A stretch of DNA of 64,000 nt from Palsa-883 sp963847615. GTDB taxonomy: Bacteria > Pseudomonadota > Alphaproteobacteria > Acetobacterales > Acetobacteraceae. A model generated the notes under the pieces. It saw nothing but the letters and a program-made list of their open reading frames with translations, was not told the DNA's origin and searched no databases. Where the stretch lies: NCBI GenBank assembly GCA_963847615.1, contig CAWKAN010000026.1:124001-188000 (forward strand). The letters run 5' to 3'. Positions 38,239-47,531 of the stretch are shown here, in pieces (positions within the stretch are counted from its first letter, which is position 1; each line of letters opens with the position of its first letter). Made by a program: the position numbers and the translations under genes.

Positions 38239-39690
38239 ATGACCTACGTGATCGAGGGCAGCAGCGGACCGTGGGAGGTGGTGATCGGCCTGGAGGTGCA
38301 CGCCCAGGTGATCAGCAAGGCCAAACTGTTCTCCGGCGCCTCGACGATTTTCGGCGCCGAGCCGAACTCGCAGGTGAGCTTCGTCGATGCGGCGTTCCCC
38401 GGCATGCTGCCGGTGATCAACCGCGAATGCGTGGCGCAGGCGGTGCGCACCGGGCTGGGGCTGCACGCGCACATCAACGTGGTCAGCCGGTTCGACCGCA
38501 AGAACTACTTCTACGCCGACCTGCCGGCGGGCTATCAGATCAGCCAGTACCAGCATCCGATCGTCGGCGAGGGGGTGATCGAGATCGAGCTGGCCAGTGG
38601 TGAAACCAAGCAGATCGGCATCACCCGGCTGCACCTGGAGCAGGACGCGGGAAAGTCGCTGCACGACCAGCACCCGAGCAAGACCTATATCGACCTCAAC
38701 CGCTCCGGCGTGGCGCTGATGGAGATCGTCAGCGAGCCCGACCTGCGCAGCCCGGAGGAGGCCGGCGCCTATCTGCGCAAGCTGCGCACCATCCTGCGCT
38801 ACCTGGGCACCTGCGACGGCAACATGGAGGAAGGCTCGATGCGCGCCGACGTGAACGTCTCGGTGCGCAAGCACGATGCACCGTTCCGCACGCGGTGCGA
38901 GGTGAAGAATGTCAACTCGATCCGCTACGTCATGCTGGCGATCGAGGCGGAGGCGAAGCGGCAGGTGGAGGTTTGGGAATCCGGCGGCGCGGTCGACCAG
39001 GAGACCCGGCTGTATGACGTGGCGCGCGGGGTGACGCGATCGATGCGGTCGAAGGAGGACGCGCATGATTACCGTTACTTCCCCGATCCGGACCTGCTGC
39101 CGCTGGTGCTGGACGAGGACTGGATCGCCGCGCTGAAGGCGCAGTTGCCCGAGCTGCCGGATGCCAAGAAGGCGCGCTTCATCCGCGACTACGGCGTGCC
39201 GGTCTATGACGCCGGCGTGCTGGTGGCCGAGCAGGCGACGGCGGATTTCTACGAGACGGTGGCCAAGGGGCGCGACGCCAAGCTGGCGGCCAACTGGGTG
39301 ATGGGCGACTTCTTCGCCGCGCTGAACCGCACCGGCCAGAGCATCGAGACCAGCAAGGTAAGCGCCGGGGCGCTCGGCAAGCTGCTCGACCTGATGGGCG
39401 ATGGCACGATCAACGGGCGCATCGCCAAGGAGGTGTTCGAGGCGATGGTGGAGACCGGCCAGGAGCCGGCGACGATCATCGCGGAGAAGGGGCTGCGCCA
39501 GGTCACCGACACCGGCGCGATCGATGCGGCGGTGCAGCGGGTGCTGGCGGCGAATGCCGACAAGGTGGCGGAGTACCGGTCGGGCAAGGACAAGCTGTTC
39601 GGCTTCTTCGTCGGCCAGGTGATGAAGGCGATGGCGGGGAAGGGCAATCCGGCGCTGGTCAATGCGGCGTTGCAGCGGGCGTTGTCCTAG
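38239..39690 (+). CDS. gatB: Asp-tRNA(Asn)/Glu-tRNA(Gln) amidotransferase subunit GatB
   Basis: A 483-residue GatB, the kinase/transamidase subunit. WEVVIGLEVHAQ at the start, RKNYFYADLPAGYQISQY, DLNRSGVALMEIVSEPD and the EDAHDYRYFPDPDL block are diagnostic. The C-terminal YqeY-like domain ends normally. Last gene of the gatCAB operon; it converges with the citrate synthase-like gene. Confidence 0.96.
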   Translation: MTYVIEGSSGPWEVVIGLEVHAQVISKAKLFSGASTIFGAEPNSQVSFVDAAFPGMLPVINRECVAQAVRTGLGLHAHINVVSRFDRKNYFYADLPAGYQISQYQHPIVGEGVIEIELASGETKQIGITRLHLEQDAGKSLHDQHPSKTYIDLNRSGVALMEIVSEPDLRSPEEAGAYLRKLRTILRYLGTCDGNMEEGSMRADVNVSVRKHDAPFRTRCEVKNVNSIRYVMLAIEAEAKRQVEVWESGGAVDQETRLYDVARGVTRSMRSKEDAHDYRYFPDPDLLPLVLDEDWIAALKAQLPELPDAKKARFIRDYGVPVYDAGVLVAEQATADFYETVAKGRDAKLAANWVMGDFFAALNRTGQSIETSKVSAGALGKLLDLMGDGTINGRIAKEVFEAMVETGQEPATIIAEKGLRQVTDTGAIDAAVQRVLAANADKVAEYRSGKDKLFGFFVGQVMKAMAGKGNPALVNAALQRALS

Positions 39691-39726
39691 GCGGGATGGC
39701 GCCCGGGACCGGATGAGCCGTCCGGA

Positions 39727-40795
39727 CTAGGTGGCGACCGGGGGGCCGATATAGGCGGCGGCGGGGCGATACAGCCGGCCGGTCTTTGCCTGCTCCATCG
39801 CCTGGGCCAGCCAGCCGGGCGCGCGGCCGACGGCGAACACCGCGGTGAAGGCCTCGCGCGGGAAGCCGAGCGCATCCAGCAGCAGGGCCGCGGCGATCTC
39901 CAGGTTCGCCGGCAGGCGGCGGCCGGGCTTCAGCCGCGCCAGCACCTCCTGCAACCGTTGCTCCACCGTATTGGCGAAGTCGAGCCGGCTGGCATGCGGG
40001 CCGAGCCGGCGCAGCGCGGCGCGGATCGCCCGGGCGCGCGGATCGTTGCCGTCCGGGAACAGGCGGTGGCCGAAGCCCATCAGCCGCTCGCCGGCGGCCA
40101 GTTTGCGTTCCAGGAACGCATCGAGGTCGGGCGCCGCGGCGGCCTGGTCGAGCAGCGCCAGCGTCGGGCCGGGGGCACCGCCGTGCAGGTCGCCGGTGAA
40201 GGCGCACCAGGCGCCGAGCGCCGCCGCGGCCAGCGGGGCGCGGGTGGAGGCCACCACGCGGGCGGCGAAGCTGGAGGCGTTCAGCCCGCTGTCCATCATC
40301 GCGGTGAAATAGGCGTCCAGCGCGGCGACCCGCGCCGCGTCCGGCGCCGTGCCGTGGGTCATGCGCAGCAGGTCCGCCGCGGTGCCGAGCGCGGCGTCGG
40401 GCGGCACCGGCGCCTGGCCCTGGCGGGCGCGCAGCAGCGCCGGCACGCCGACGCTGAGGGCGGCGACGATCGCCGCCGGCGCGCTGGCGTCGGGCAGCGC
40501 GGCGAGGCAGGCGCGCACCGCCGCGTCCAGCGGGCGCGGCGCGGCGCGGTCGAGCCAGCCGGGCAACGCGGCGAAGGCGGCGAGACGGGCCTCGGCGAGC
40601 GCGGTGCGGATGGCGGTGCGGGTCAGGCCGTCGCCGGCGAAGCCGTCCCAGAGCAGGGCGATGGTGCCCTCGTAGCCGTAGTCGGCCACCAGCGTCGGCA
40701 CCGCGACGCCGCGCATCCACAGCATGTTTTGCCGTGGATCGGCGATGCTGAGCACCGTCTCCGCCGCGACGACGCCTTCGCAGTCCGGGCTGCAT
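39727..40795 (-). CDS. Citrate synthase-family protein (apparent 5' frameshift)
   Basis: A protein of about 350 residues of the short citrate synthase/methylcitrate synthase family. GFGHRLFPDGNDPRARAIR carries a catalytic histidine, and TGDLHGGAPGP aligns with the usual active-site GALHGGA block. The main frame opens at a GTG (40755), but the family start is visible just upstream in another frame: ATG at 40795 gives MQPGL, and removing one base at 40780 continues as EGVVAAETVLS. A one-base insertion near the start is therefore likely. The N-terminal region is otherwise short for a citrate synthase, so activity is uncertain. Confidence 0.72.
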
Positions 40796-40882
40796 TGGGT
40801 TGCCTTTGCTTTGGTGCGGGATCATGGCGGGGGGTTGGGTGGGAGTCACATCGGGCGGCGATGGCGGGCGGGGGCGGGCGGG
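40785..40882. repeat. Intergenic repeat family C, copy C1
   Basis: Shares ccgggctgcattg, gcgggatcatggcg and agtcacatcgggcggcg with a second copy at 41790-41885. It overlaps the proposed first codons of the citrate synthase-like gene. The rest of the gap to higB (about 200 bases) shows nothing clear. Confidence 0.6.
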
Positions 40883-41088
40883 GGGGCGGCTGATCCGGCT
40901 GGGCGCGGCCCGGGTTGCCGGCGCCTGGCGCGCGGACCCGGCTGGTGCCGTCCGCGCATTGCGTGGAAGAAGGTTGGGGGCAAGGTCAAACCGCTTGTGG
41001 ACCCGGCGCGGCGGCGGCGGATGCGCGGCGGCGTTCATTGCGCTCCGCTTCCATTGCGCCCAAATTGGGCGCGTGGTAGCTTGACGTC

Positions 41089-41505
41089 ATGCGGATCATC
41101 GCCCGGCGTACCCTGCGGGAGTTCGTGGCGACGCTGGCCGGCCAGCAGGATCAGCCAGCGGTGAAAGCCGCACTGGACGCCTGGTTCGACGAGGTGAAGC
41201 AGGCGCGATGGCGAAACCCGGCGGCGGTGAAGCAGTCCTACGCGACCGCGAGCATCGTGACCGGCGATCGCATCGTGTTCAACGTGAAAGGCAATGCCTA
41301 CCGTCTGGTCGTGGCGGTCGATTTCGACAAGGGCATCGTGTGGATCAAGTGGATCGGCACGCACAGGGACTACGACCGGATCGACGTGACCGAGGTGGAG
41401 CATGAGAAAACAGCTGAAGCCGATTCGGACCAAGGCGGACTACGAAGCAGTGCTCGCCGAGGTCGAACGCCTGTGGGGCGCAAACAGCGGAACCCCGGAC
41501 GGTGA
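41089..41505 (+). CDS. higB: HigB-type mRNA interferase toxin
   Basis: MRIIARRTLREFVATLAG, SYATASIVTGDRIVFNVKGN, YRLVVAVDFDKGIVWIKWIG and THRDYDRIDVTEVEH match the HigB (RelE-fold) toxins that cut ribosome-bound mRNA. Family members end near this last block, about 100 residues. Here the frame runs on for about 35 more Arg/Gly-rich residues inside higA, to 138 residues in total. The extra tail is probably read-through of the antitoxin sequence after loss of the original stop. Confidence 0.85.
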   Translation: MRIIARRTLREFVATLAGQQDQPAVKAALDAWFDEVKQARWRNPAAVKQSYATASIVTGDRIVFNVKGNAYRLVVAVDFDKGIVWIKWIGTHRDYDRIDVTEVEHEKTAEADSDQGGLRSSARRGRTPVGRKQRNPGR

Positions 41506-41782
41506 TCGTCTGGATATCCTGGCAACGCTGATCGATGCCTACGAGGCGGAGCACTATCCCATGGACCCGCCCGATCCGATCGAGGCGATCAAGTTCCGCA
41601 TGGAGCAGCAGGGCCTGACCCGGAAGGACCTGGAACCCATCATCGGCACGCGGACCCGTGTCGCGGAAGTGTTGAACCGCAAGCGGGGGCTGTCGATCGA
41701 GATGATCCGCCGCTTGCATGCGCGCCTGGGGATCTCGGCCGAGGTGCTGATCCGCCCGTCGCGGCTTGACAGAGCTGCCTGA
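41402..41782 (+). CDS. higA: HigA-type antitoxin (XRE/HTH family)
   Basis: A 126-residue HigA antitoxin. RTKADYEAVLAEVERLWGA is the N-terminal toxin-binding part; KFRMEQQGLTRKDLEPIIGT followed by VAEVLNRKRGLSIEMIRRL is the helix-turn-helix. It should bind its own promoter and neutralise HigB. Its start lies 104 bases inside the extended higB frame. Toxin-first order is normal for HigBA. Confidence 0.9.
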   Translation: MRKQLKPIRTKADYEAVLAEVERLWGANSGTPDGDRLDILATLIDAYEAEHYPMDPPDPIEAIKFRMEQQGLTRKDLEPIIGTRTRVAEVLNRKRGLSIEMIRRLHARLGISAEVLIRPSRLDRAA

Positions 41783-41789
41783 TCGCGAG

Positions 41790-41885
41790 GCCGGGCTGCA
41801 TTGCGTCTCCGCCGCTTGGGGGCGGGATCATGGCGTGGGCGGGGGGAGTCACATCGGGCGGCGGTGGCGGGGGCGGGGCGGCGGC
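41790..41885. repeat. Intergenic repeat family C, copy C2
   Basis: Second copy of the element at 40785-40882, directly after higA. C1 and C2 bracket the higBA pair in the same orientation, about 1 kb apart. The bases from 41886 to the MITE at 42128 show no gene. Confidence 0.6.
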
Positions 41886-42127
41886 GCCGCGGCCCGTCCT
41901 TGCGGCAGTAGGCAGCTTGGTCCACGGGGAGAATGGCGGGGTGGTCCGGCCATGGCATCGCCTCGGCCAACGTGACCAGCGCCAGCGGGACGTGCAGCGG
42001 CGGCGGACGAGGTCGGCGATCTCGTCACTGGCGTGTGTCGGCGTGACGGCTGGCGCAGGACCATTACGGAGACAGATGCCGACGATCGATTGATGGTGGG
42101 TCAGTTCAAATGTCCGCAAAGGGTGGG

Positions 42128-42273
42128 GGCTGTGTGAAAACTTGTTGGCCGACGGTCATCGCGCAAGGAGATGTCAACGGCTGGCGCGACGGCACGTTGA
42201 AATATTCAGGTCGGAGACCCCCTGGGCCAAAAAATTGCTCATTGTCGTTACGGTTCAGCGTTTTCACGCTGCC
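42128..42273. mobile_element. 146-bp MITE-like element, copy 1
   Basis: Ends ggctgtgtgaaaac and, on the right, gttttcacgctgcc, a nearly complementary pair. The interior (ttgttggccgacggtcatcg onward) is almost identical to the element at 46581-46726, and both are exactly 146 bp. No transposase is encoded. From 42274 to 42564 nothing convincing is seen. Confidence 0.8.
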
Positions 42274-42564
42274 TGGGTGGCAAGCGGCTGTGTCTGCTGC
42301 CGGCCCCGAGTCGCCGGGTCGGGTGGAATCCGGACATTGTGATCGACGGCAAGACCGGCACCGCTCGCCGGATGTTGCCACTCCCGTGCCGATCAGAGGA
42401 ATAGAATTGCACCGTTGCCACGGTTCCTGTTGCCTCAAGGTGCAACCTCAAAGCAACATCTCTGCGAAAGTCCTGCATTTTTGCCCGAAAACGCTCGCTG
42501 ATTTCGGGTGCCTGTACGCCCGCTCAATACGAAATTTACGGGATGCAGGCCGCGCCCATCGCGG

Positions 42565-42975
42565 TCAATAATGGGAGGCCCTGGCCCGTCGCTCCGTGTG
42601 CCACGTCCAGATCAACAGCAGACCTACAGCGGCATGCAGCGCAACAGCCGGCCATAACAGCAGGCCCCCCAGATGTCCGAGTGTGCCCACGTACGCCAGG
42701 AACGGCGCGACCAATAGGTTGTAGGCCACCATCCCTTGGAACGGCTTCGAACGATACTCTGCGCGTTGGCCGATCGGCCAGCATGCCAATCCCAGCGCGA
42801 GCAGTGCGATGCCAAGAAACCGAGCAAGCGGTATCCCCATGCCAGGCTCGCTTGTGCCCAGGAGCAAGGCGATGACAATCGCCGGGTCGATCATCAGGGC
42901 AAGGCCAGTGCCGACTTCGACGACTGCCGAGAAGGCGAGGATTTTGCCCAGATTGTTGAACTTCGCTTCGTCCAT
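42565..42975 (-). CDS. Small integral membrane protein of unknown function
   Basis: A 136-residue protein with four predicted membrane segments: ILAFSAVVEVGTGLALM, IVIALLLG joined to FLGIALLALGLACW, MVAYNLLVAPFLAYVGTL, and LLLWPAVALHAAVGLLLIW. Ends in a charged tail (HTERRARASHY). Codon use is less GC-biased than the core genes around it, which fits an accessory region. No family function recognised. Confidence 0.7.
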   Translation of the reverse strand: MDEAKFNNLGKILAFSAVVEVGTGLALMIDPAIVIALLLGTSEPGMGIPLARFLGIALLALGLACWPIGQRAEYRSKPFQGMVAYNLLVAPFLAYVGTLGHLGGLLLWPAVALHAAVGLLLIWTWHTERRARASHY

Positions 42976-43008
42976 GGTCCCGATATCAATCGATGCCGAA
43001 GGCGAGCC

Positions 43009-43299
43009 TCACGGGAACATCCCGCACTCGAACATCTTGTTGGCCACCGGCGCGGCAATCCTGTTGATGAAAGCCACCCGTGCCTGCGTGTCGTTGCGCA
43101 GGTACTCCAAGGCCAACTTCTCCTTCTCCGATTGGGGCTCCGCCCGTTGTTGCTTCAACTGCTCACAGGTCGACGTTTGATACTTCTGGATCACCCTGTC
43201 GGCTGCGTAGTCCAACAACATGCCCTGGGCATGGGCGGCGACCGTGCCCGCCGCGACCAAGGCTGAAACCAACGCTGCTACTCTTAGAGACTTGCTCAC
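43009..43299 (-). CDS. Small secreted protein of unknown function
   Basis: A 96-residue protein with a clear signal peptide (SKSLRVAALVSALVAAGTVA, cleavage after AHAQ). The mature part of about 70 residues has two cysteines (TSTCEQL and MFECGMFP) that could form a disulfide. GTG start at 43299 with aggag upstream. It lies just downstream of the arylsulfatase on the same strand and may be co-expressed; no function assigned. Confidence 0.65.
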   Translation of the reverse strand: MSKSLRVAALVSALVAAGTVAAHAQGMLLDYAADRVIQKYQTSTCEQLKQQRAEPQSEKEKLALEYLRNDTQARVAFINRIAAPVANKMFECGMFP

Positions 43300-43465
43300 G
43301 TCGCGCTCCTTATCATGTTGAGTGGGCCGGCGCATTTGCGGGCAAGCCGGTCCGCGTTCTGTTGTCGGCCTTGCAGTCGCGTTCCAGGGGCTCACGTCGT
43401 GCCGGCATACCGACCTCCGCGGCCAACCGCCAGAACCGTAACAGTCCTTCCGCTCATGCGTGCTT

Positions 43466-45967
43466 CTAGTCGTTCGCAACGGCCATCGCGAACTGCATCT
43501 TCCTGTGGTCTTCTTCGGCCAGTTGCGTCGGCCCAAGCTTGAAGGTCAGCTTGGCGATCGTGCCGTTGAAGCGGAAGGGCACCTTGTAATCCAGGTCGTT
43601 CACCCCGGTGCGCGTGTCGACCCCGATGTCGAAGCTCTCGTCAGCCGGCATCAGGAACGGGATCGTCTTCGGGGTCTTCAGCCTGGCGACCTCCTGGCCG
43701 TCAACTTGCAGCACGCCGGTGCCGCTCTTGGCGATGCCGGGGCCGTCGTAGGTGAAGTCAAACACGATCGTGTGCTTGCCCTGCGTGAGCGTCTGTTCAC
43801 CCGCCCAGCGGGGCTGCAAGAGCTGAAGCAGGTTGTAGGTGAACACCGGCTTGCCCTTGAGCAGGTACAGCCCATATCCGCCGGACCACCCGCCCGCGGT
43901 GACGATCATGCCATCACCGCCGCCCTCCGGGACCTCGACCTCGGCGGTGATCGTGAACGAGCGGTTCAGGATGCTCGGCGCGCTGCCGAGCGGAATGCCC
44001 GCAATCTCCCCCGAGTAGGTGAAGACAGTCTTTCCCGCCGTGGCACTCGGCCGCGGCGTGATCGCGCGCTGGAACTGGGAATTGTCCAGCGGATACACGT
44101 GGTATTTCTTCGCCTCCCGCGCGAACAACGCCTGCATTTCTTTGAGCTTGGCCGGCATCTTTGCCGCGAGGTCGTTGGCCTGGGAATAGTCCTTCGTCAG
44201 GTTGTACAGCTCCCATTTGTAGGCATCGACGTCGGGCATCTTCGCGTTCAGCACCCACGGCGCGACCGGCGGCGTCGTGTTGGCGTACCAGCCATCGTGG
44301 TAGATCCCGCGATGGCCCGCCATCTCGAAGTACTGGGTCTGGTGGGTCGAGGGTTTGGCGGTGCTCGCCTTGTCGAACGTGTACATCATGCTGACGCCCT
44401 CGATCGGCTCTTGCTCGATGCCGTCAACAAATTGTGGCGCCTTGATACCGGTGGCCTCAAGGATGGTCGGCATGATATCGATGATATGATGGAACTGGGT
44501 GCGGATGCCGCCGGTGTCCTTGATGCGGGCGGGCCACGAGATCGCCATGCCCTGGCGCGTGCCGCCGAAGTGCGACGCCACCTGCTTGGTCCATTTGAAC
44601 GGCGTGTCGAACGCCCACGCCCAGGCCACCGCCATGTGCGGGTAGGTCGGCGCCAATCCCCAAATGTCGTAGAACTTGAGCTGCTCTTCGACCGGGATCT
44701 CCAGGATGCCGTTGTAGGAGGTGTACTGATTGGGCGTGCCGAGCAGCGTGCCTTCGGGGCTGGTGCCGTTGTCCCCGCAGATGTAGATGATCAGCGTGTT
44801 TTCGAGCTTGCCCATGTCCTCGACCGCCTGGATGACGCGGCCGATCTCGTGGTCGGTGTAGGCCGTGTAGGCCGCGAAAACCGCCGCCTGTCGGGCAAAC
44901 AGCTTCTTCTCGTCGGCCGACAGCGTTTCCCACTTTGCCAGGCTGTCCGGCCATTCGGTAAGCTCCGTCGTCGGCGGAATGACCCCAAGGCGCTTCTGAT
45001 TGGCGAAAATCTCGTCGCGCATGGCATTCCAGCCCATGTCGAACTTGCCCTTGAACTTGTCGATCCATTCCTGTGTCGGCTGGTGCGGCGAATGGCTTCC
45101 GCCGGGAACGTAATAGACGAAGAACGGCTGGTCGGGCGCCGTGGCGTCCAGGCTTCGCATGTGCTTGATCGCCTCATCCGCCATGTCGGTGGTGAGGTTG
45201 TAGCCTGGCTGGTCCACCCACGGAAAAATCTGGGTATGGTCACGGAACAGATAGGGCGTCCATTGGTCAGTCTCGCCGCCCATGAAGCCATAGAAATAGT
45301 CGAATCCCATGCCCGACGGCCATTGGTCATACGGGCCCGCGTATTGGAAGCCCGGCGTGTTGTGGTTCTTGCCGAACCACGAGGTGGCGAAGCCGTGCTC
45401 GCGCAGGATGCGGCCGATCGTGGCGTGCTCCGGACCGATATAGGAATCGTAGCCTGGGTAACCGGTCAACAGCTCCGAGATCACGCCGAAGCCGACCTCA
45501 TGGTGGTTGCGCCCCGTGATCAGCGCGGCGCGCGTGGGTGAGCACAGTGCGGTGGAATGGAACTGGGTATAGCGCAGTCCTGTGTTCGCGATGCGGTCCA
45601 GCGCCGGCGTGGGGATGATGCCGCCGAACGTGCTGCTGACACCGTAGCCCTGGTCGTCGGTCATGATCAGCAGCACGTTGGGTGCGCCCTGGGGCGGCAC
45701 GACGCGCGGCGGCCACCAGGGTTTGGAGTTCTTGGCGCTGTCCTTGATCACGCCGCCGAATGCCGGCGGGGCGGGGGGCAGGTGGCGGCCGTCGATGGAG
45801 ATGGTGGCACTCGGGCTGCCCGACACGCCGTGCAGCACGCCCTCGGCGGACGCCGGCGCGGCAGCCCCATGGGGTTGCGCATTGGCCTTGCCCGACAGAA
45901 ACGAGCCACCGAATGCGCTGGCCAGTGCCGCCCTGGCCGTCGAGATGAACAATTGCCGACGGTTCAT
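43466..45967 (-). CDS. Arylsulfatase (formylglycine-dependent, probable Tat substrate)
   Basis: An 833-residue type I sulfatase. The CSPTR motif (STALCSPTRAALITGRN) holds the cysteine converted to formylglycine; MTDDQGYG gives metal ligands and YICGDNGTSPEG the late Asp-Asn pair. The N-terminus MNRRQLFISTARAALA has a twin arginine and a hydrophobic stretch, so export by Tat to the periplasm is likely. After about residue 560 a C-terminal beta-rich domain follows. It hydrolyses sulfate esters. No anaerobic maturase or FGE-type gene lies nearby. Confidence 0.93.
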   Translation of the reverse strand: MNRRQLFISTARAALASAFGGSFLSGKANAQPHGAAAPASAEGVLHGVSGSPSATISIDGRHLPPAPPAFGGVIKDSAKNSKPWWPPRVVPPQGAPNVLLIMTDDQGYGVSSTFGGIIPTPALDRIANTGLRYTQFHSTALCSPTRAALITGRNHHEVGFGVISELLTGYPGYDSYIGPEHATIGRILREHGFATSWFGKNHNTPGFQYAGPYDQWPSGMGFDYFYGFMGGETDQWTPYLFRDHTQIFPWVDQPGYNLTTDMADEAIKHMRSLDATAPDQPFFVYYVPGGSHSPHQPTQEWIDKFKGKFDMGWNAMRDEIFANQKRLGVIPPTTELTEWPDSLAKWETLSADEKKLFARQAAVFAAYTAYTDHEIGRVIQAVEDMGKLENTLIIYICGDNGTSPEGTLLGTPNQYTSYNGILEIPVEEQLKFYDIWGLAPTYPHMAVAWAWAFDTPFKWTKQVASHFGGTRQGMAISWPARIKDTGGIRTQFHHIIDIMPTILEATGIKAPQFVDGIEQEPIEGVSMMYTFDKASTAKPSTHQTQYFEMAGHRGIYHDGWYANTTPPVAPWVLNAKMPDVDAYKWELYNLTKDYSQANDLAAKMPAKLKEMQALFAREAKKYHVYPLDNSQFQRAITPRPSATAGKTVFTYSGEIAGIPLGSAPSILNRSFTITAEVEVPEGGGDGMIVTAGGWSGGYGLYLLKGKPVFTYNLLQLLQPRWAGEQTLTQGKHTIVFDFTYDGPGIAKSGTGVLQVDGQEVARLKTPKTIPFLMPADESFDIGVDTRTGVNDLDYKVPFRFNGTIAKLTFKLGPTQLAEEDHRKMQFAMAVAND

Positions 45968-46117
45968 TGTGATGTCCCCCGTTTGGCCTGGTTAGGTCAT
46001 GTCGGTGCACCCGATCGCTGCCCTCCTCCTGAGCACCCGACGGGGCCACCGTCAATCCAAATTTCGCAAGTCGCTCTCGCCGGACGTTGATCATCCGGTC
46101 CGTGAACATTTCGTGTC

Positions 46118-46266
46118 ATACCAACGGCCCTATCGGATGACCGATCGGCCTGCGTTGGGCCGTCGGTATAAGTCTTCGTTTTGGCGCGCGGCCGCCCCAC
46201 CAACCCCGCGCGCGATACCGGCGGCCCGAAATGATGGAAGGGTCATCATTTCGGGCCGCTGGTATC
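46118..46266. repeat. Pair of related hairpins upstream of the arylsulfatase
   Basis: The first hairpin has arms ataccaacggccc/gggccgtcggtat (46118-46130 and 46157-46169); the second has 23-bp arms with one mismatch (gataccggcggcccg and so on, 46214-46236 and 46244-46266). The outermost arms also pair with each other, so the block can form one nested structure. The stretch from 45968 to 46117 shows nothing else clear. Confidence 0.75.
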
Positions 46267-46379
46267 AGAAGTGACAGTTCGGTCCTCCCGCTTCCATGTC
46301 GCTGCCTACCCTGCCGAATGACGACTATGCGTCAAGGGACCGTTCCCGCCACGCGAGGCAAGGAGCCGCTGTGGGTCGA

Positions 46380-46525
46380 GGTTGTGTGAACCCGACGTGC
46401 GGTAACGGCAATGCGGAATTTTGTGGTTCCGTGGCCATCCGCGTTGAATCCTTCCGCATGAGAGACTGGCTGTTCTCGACATATAGTTGTGCGAGAATTG
46501 GCAGCAAATACGTTTTCACACTGCC
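46380..46525. mobile_element. 146-bp MITE-like element, divergent copy 3
   Basis: Ends ggttgtgtgaac and gttttcacactgcc as in the other copies, and the same total length, but the interior is unrelated or highly diverged. Its left flank (agccgctgtgggtcgag) is the same as the left flank of copy 2, 200 bases away. Confidence 0.55.
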
Positions 46526-46580
46526 TCGATCGGATCCCGACTGTAGCCGACGCGATCACCTAACAGCCGCTGTGGGTCGA

Positions 46581-46726
46581 GGCTGTGTGAAAACTTGATG
46601 GCCGACGGTCATCGCGCAAGGAGATGTTGACGGCTGGCGCGACGGCACGTTGAAATATTCAGGTCGGAGACCCCCTGGGCCAAAAAGTTGCTCATTGTCG
46701 TTACGGTTCAACGTTTTCACACAGCC
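46581..46726. mobile_element. 146-bp MITE-like element, copy 2
   Basis: Terminal inverted repeats ggctgtgtgaaaac and gttttcacacagcc are perfect here. The interior matches the copy at 42128-42273 with only a few differences. The remaining stretch to 46916 contains only a probable ribosome site and no gene. Confidence 0.82.
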
Positions 46727-46916
46727 TGGGTCGAAAGCGGACATTCAACCCGGCCCACGACCGATCAAGCGGGTCGAGTGGAAAGAGCGGGCGTTTTGCG
46801 CCAACCACCGGACGCAGGTCCGAGCGCGGCAGGCAGGTTTTGTTGCCCGCCGCTAACCAACCATTAACCATTCCTCCTTAACCTCCTGGCCTATTTTTTG
46901 CCCGGAGTACATCCGT

Positions 46917-47531
46917 ATGTCCCTGCTGTCCGACGATTTCGTCGCCCAGATCGCCCCGGCGCCCACGCCGCCAGCGCCCTCCGCCGGCGCCCTGCTCGCC
47001 AGCGTCCTGACCACCCTGCCCGCACCGCAAGCCGCCGCGGCCGCGGCCGCGGACGACCCGCGCCGCGCGCGGATCGCCGAGGCCATCGCCGCCTACGCCC
47101 CGACGACTGGGCTCCAGGCCTTGTTTGTCACCCAGCTGCTCAGCGTGCGGCTGCTGGCCGAGGACACCGCACGGCAGGCCGCCGCGCCGGAGCTGCCGGA
47201 GCAGCAGGCGCAGACGCAGCGCCGCCTGGTCGCCAGGCTGACCCGCCTGGCCGGCCAACTGGAGCGCACGCTGCGGCGGATGCGGCGCCAGGCGACGACC
47301 CCGGGCAAGGCGCCGGCGGCAGCCGGGTTCGCGCTGCCGGCGGCGAACCTGGTGTGGCTGTTCGACCCGGACCGGCCGGCGGCGACCCGGCGAGGACCAG
47401 GCGAGGCGACCGCGGCCGCGACCGCCGCCGCGCCAGGGGCGACCATCCTGGCGTTTCCGCGGCTGCGGCCCGGCGGCGCGGTGGCGCGGCCCGCTACCGA
47501 CGGCCAGCTGCCGACCGGGCCGGCGGCATGA
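46917..47531 (+). CDS. Hypothetical Ala-rich protein upstream of HGGxxTGP gene
   Basis: A 204-residue soluble protein, no signal peptide. Ala/Pro-rich at the start; residues about 50-125 look helical and possibly coiled (RRLVARLTRLAGQLERTLRR). The stop overlaps the start of the next gene (ATGA), so the two are coupled. I do not recognise a family. It begins after two MITE-like elements. Confidence 0.6.
   Translation: MSLLSDDFVAQIAPAPTPPAPSAGALLASVLTTLPAPQAAAAAAADDPRRARIAEAIAAYAPTTGLQALFVTQLLSVRLLAEDTARQAAAPELPEQQAQTQRRLVARLTRLAGQLERTLRRMRRQATTPGKAPAAAGFALPAANLVWLFDPDRPAATRRGPGEATAAATAAAPGATILAFPRLRPGGAVARPATDGQLPTGPAA

Noticed and set aside
42110..42571. Plus-strand 153-codon open frame after higA
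   Set aside because: Its first third is the MITE-like element and the same translation recurs at 46.6 kb; no motif or ribosome site.
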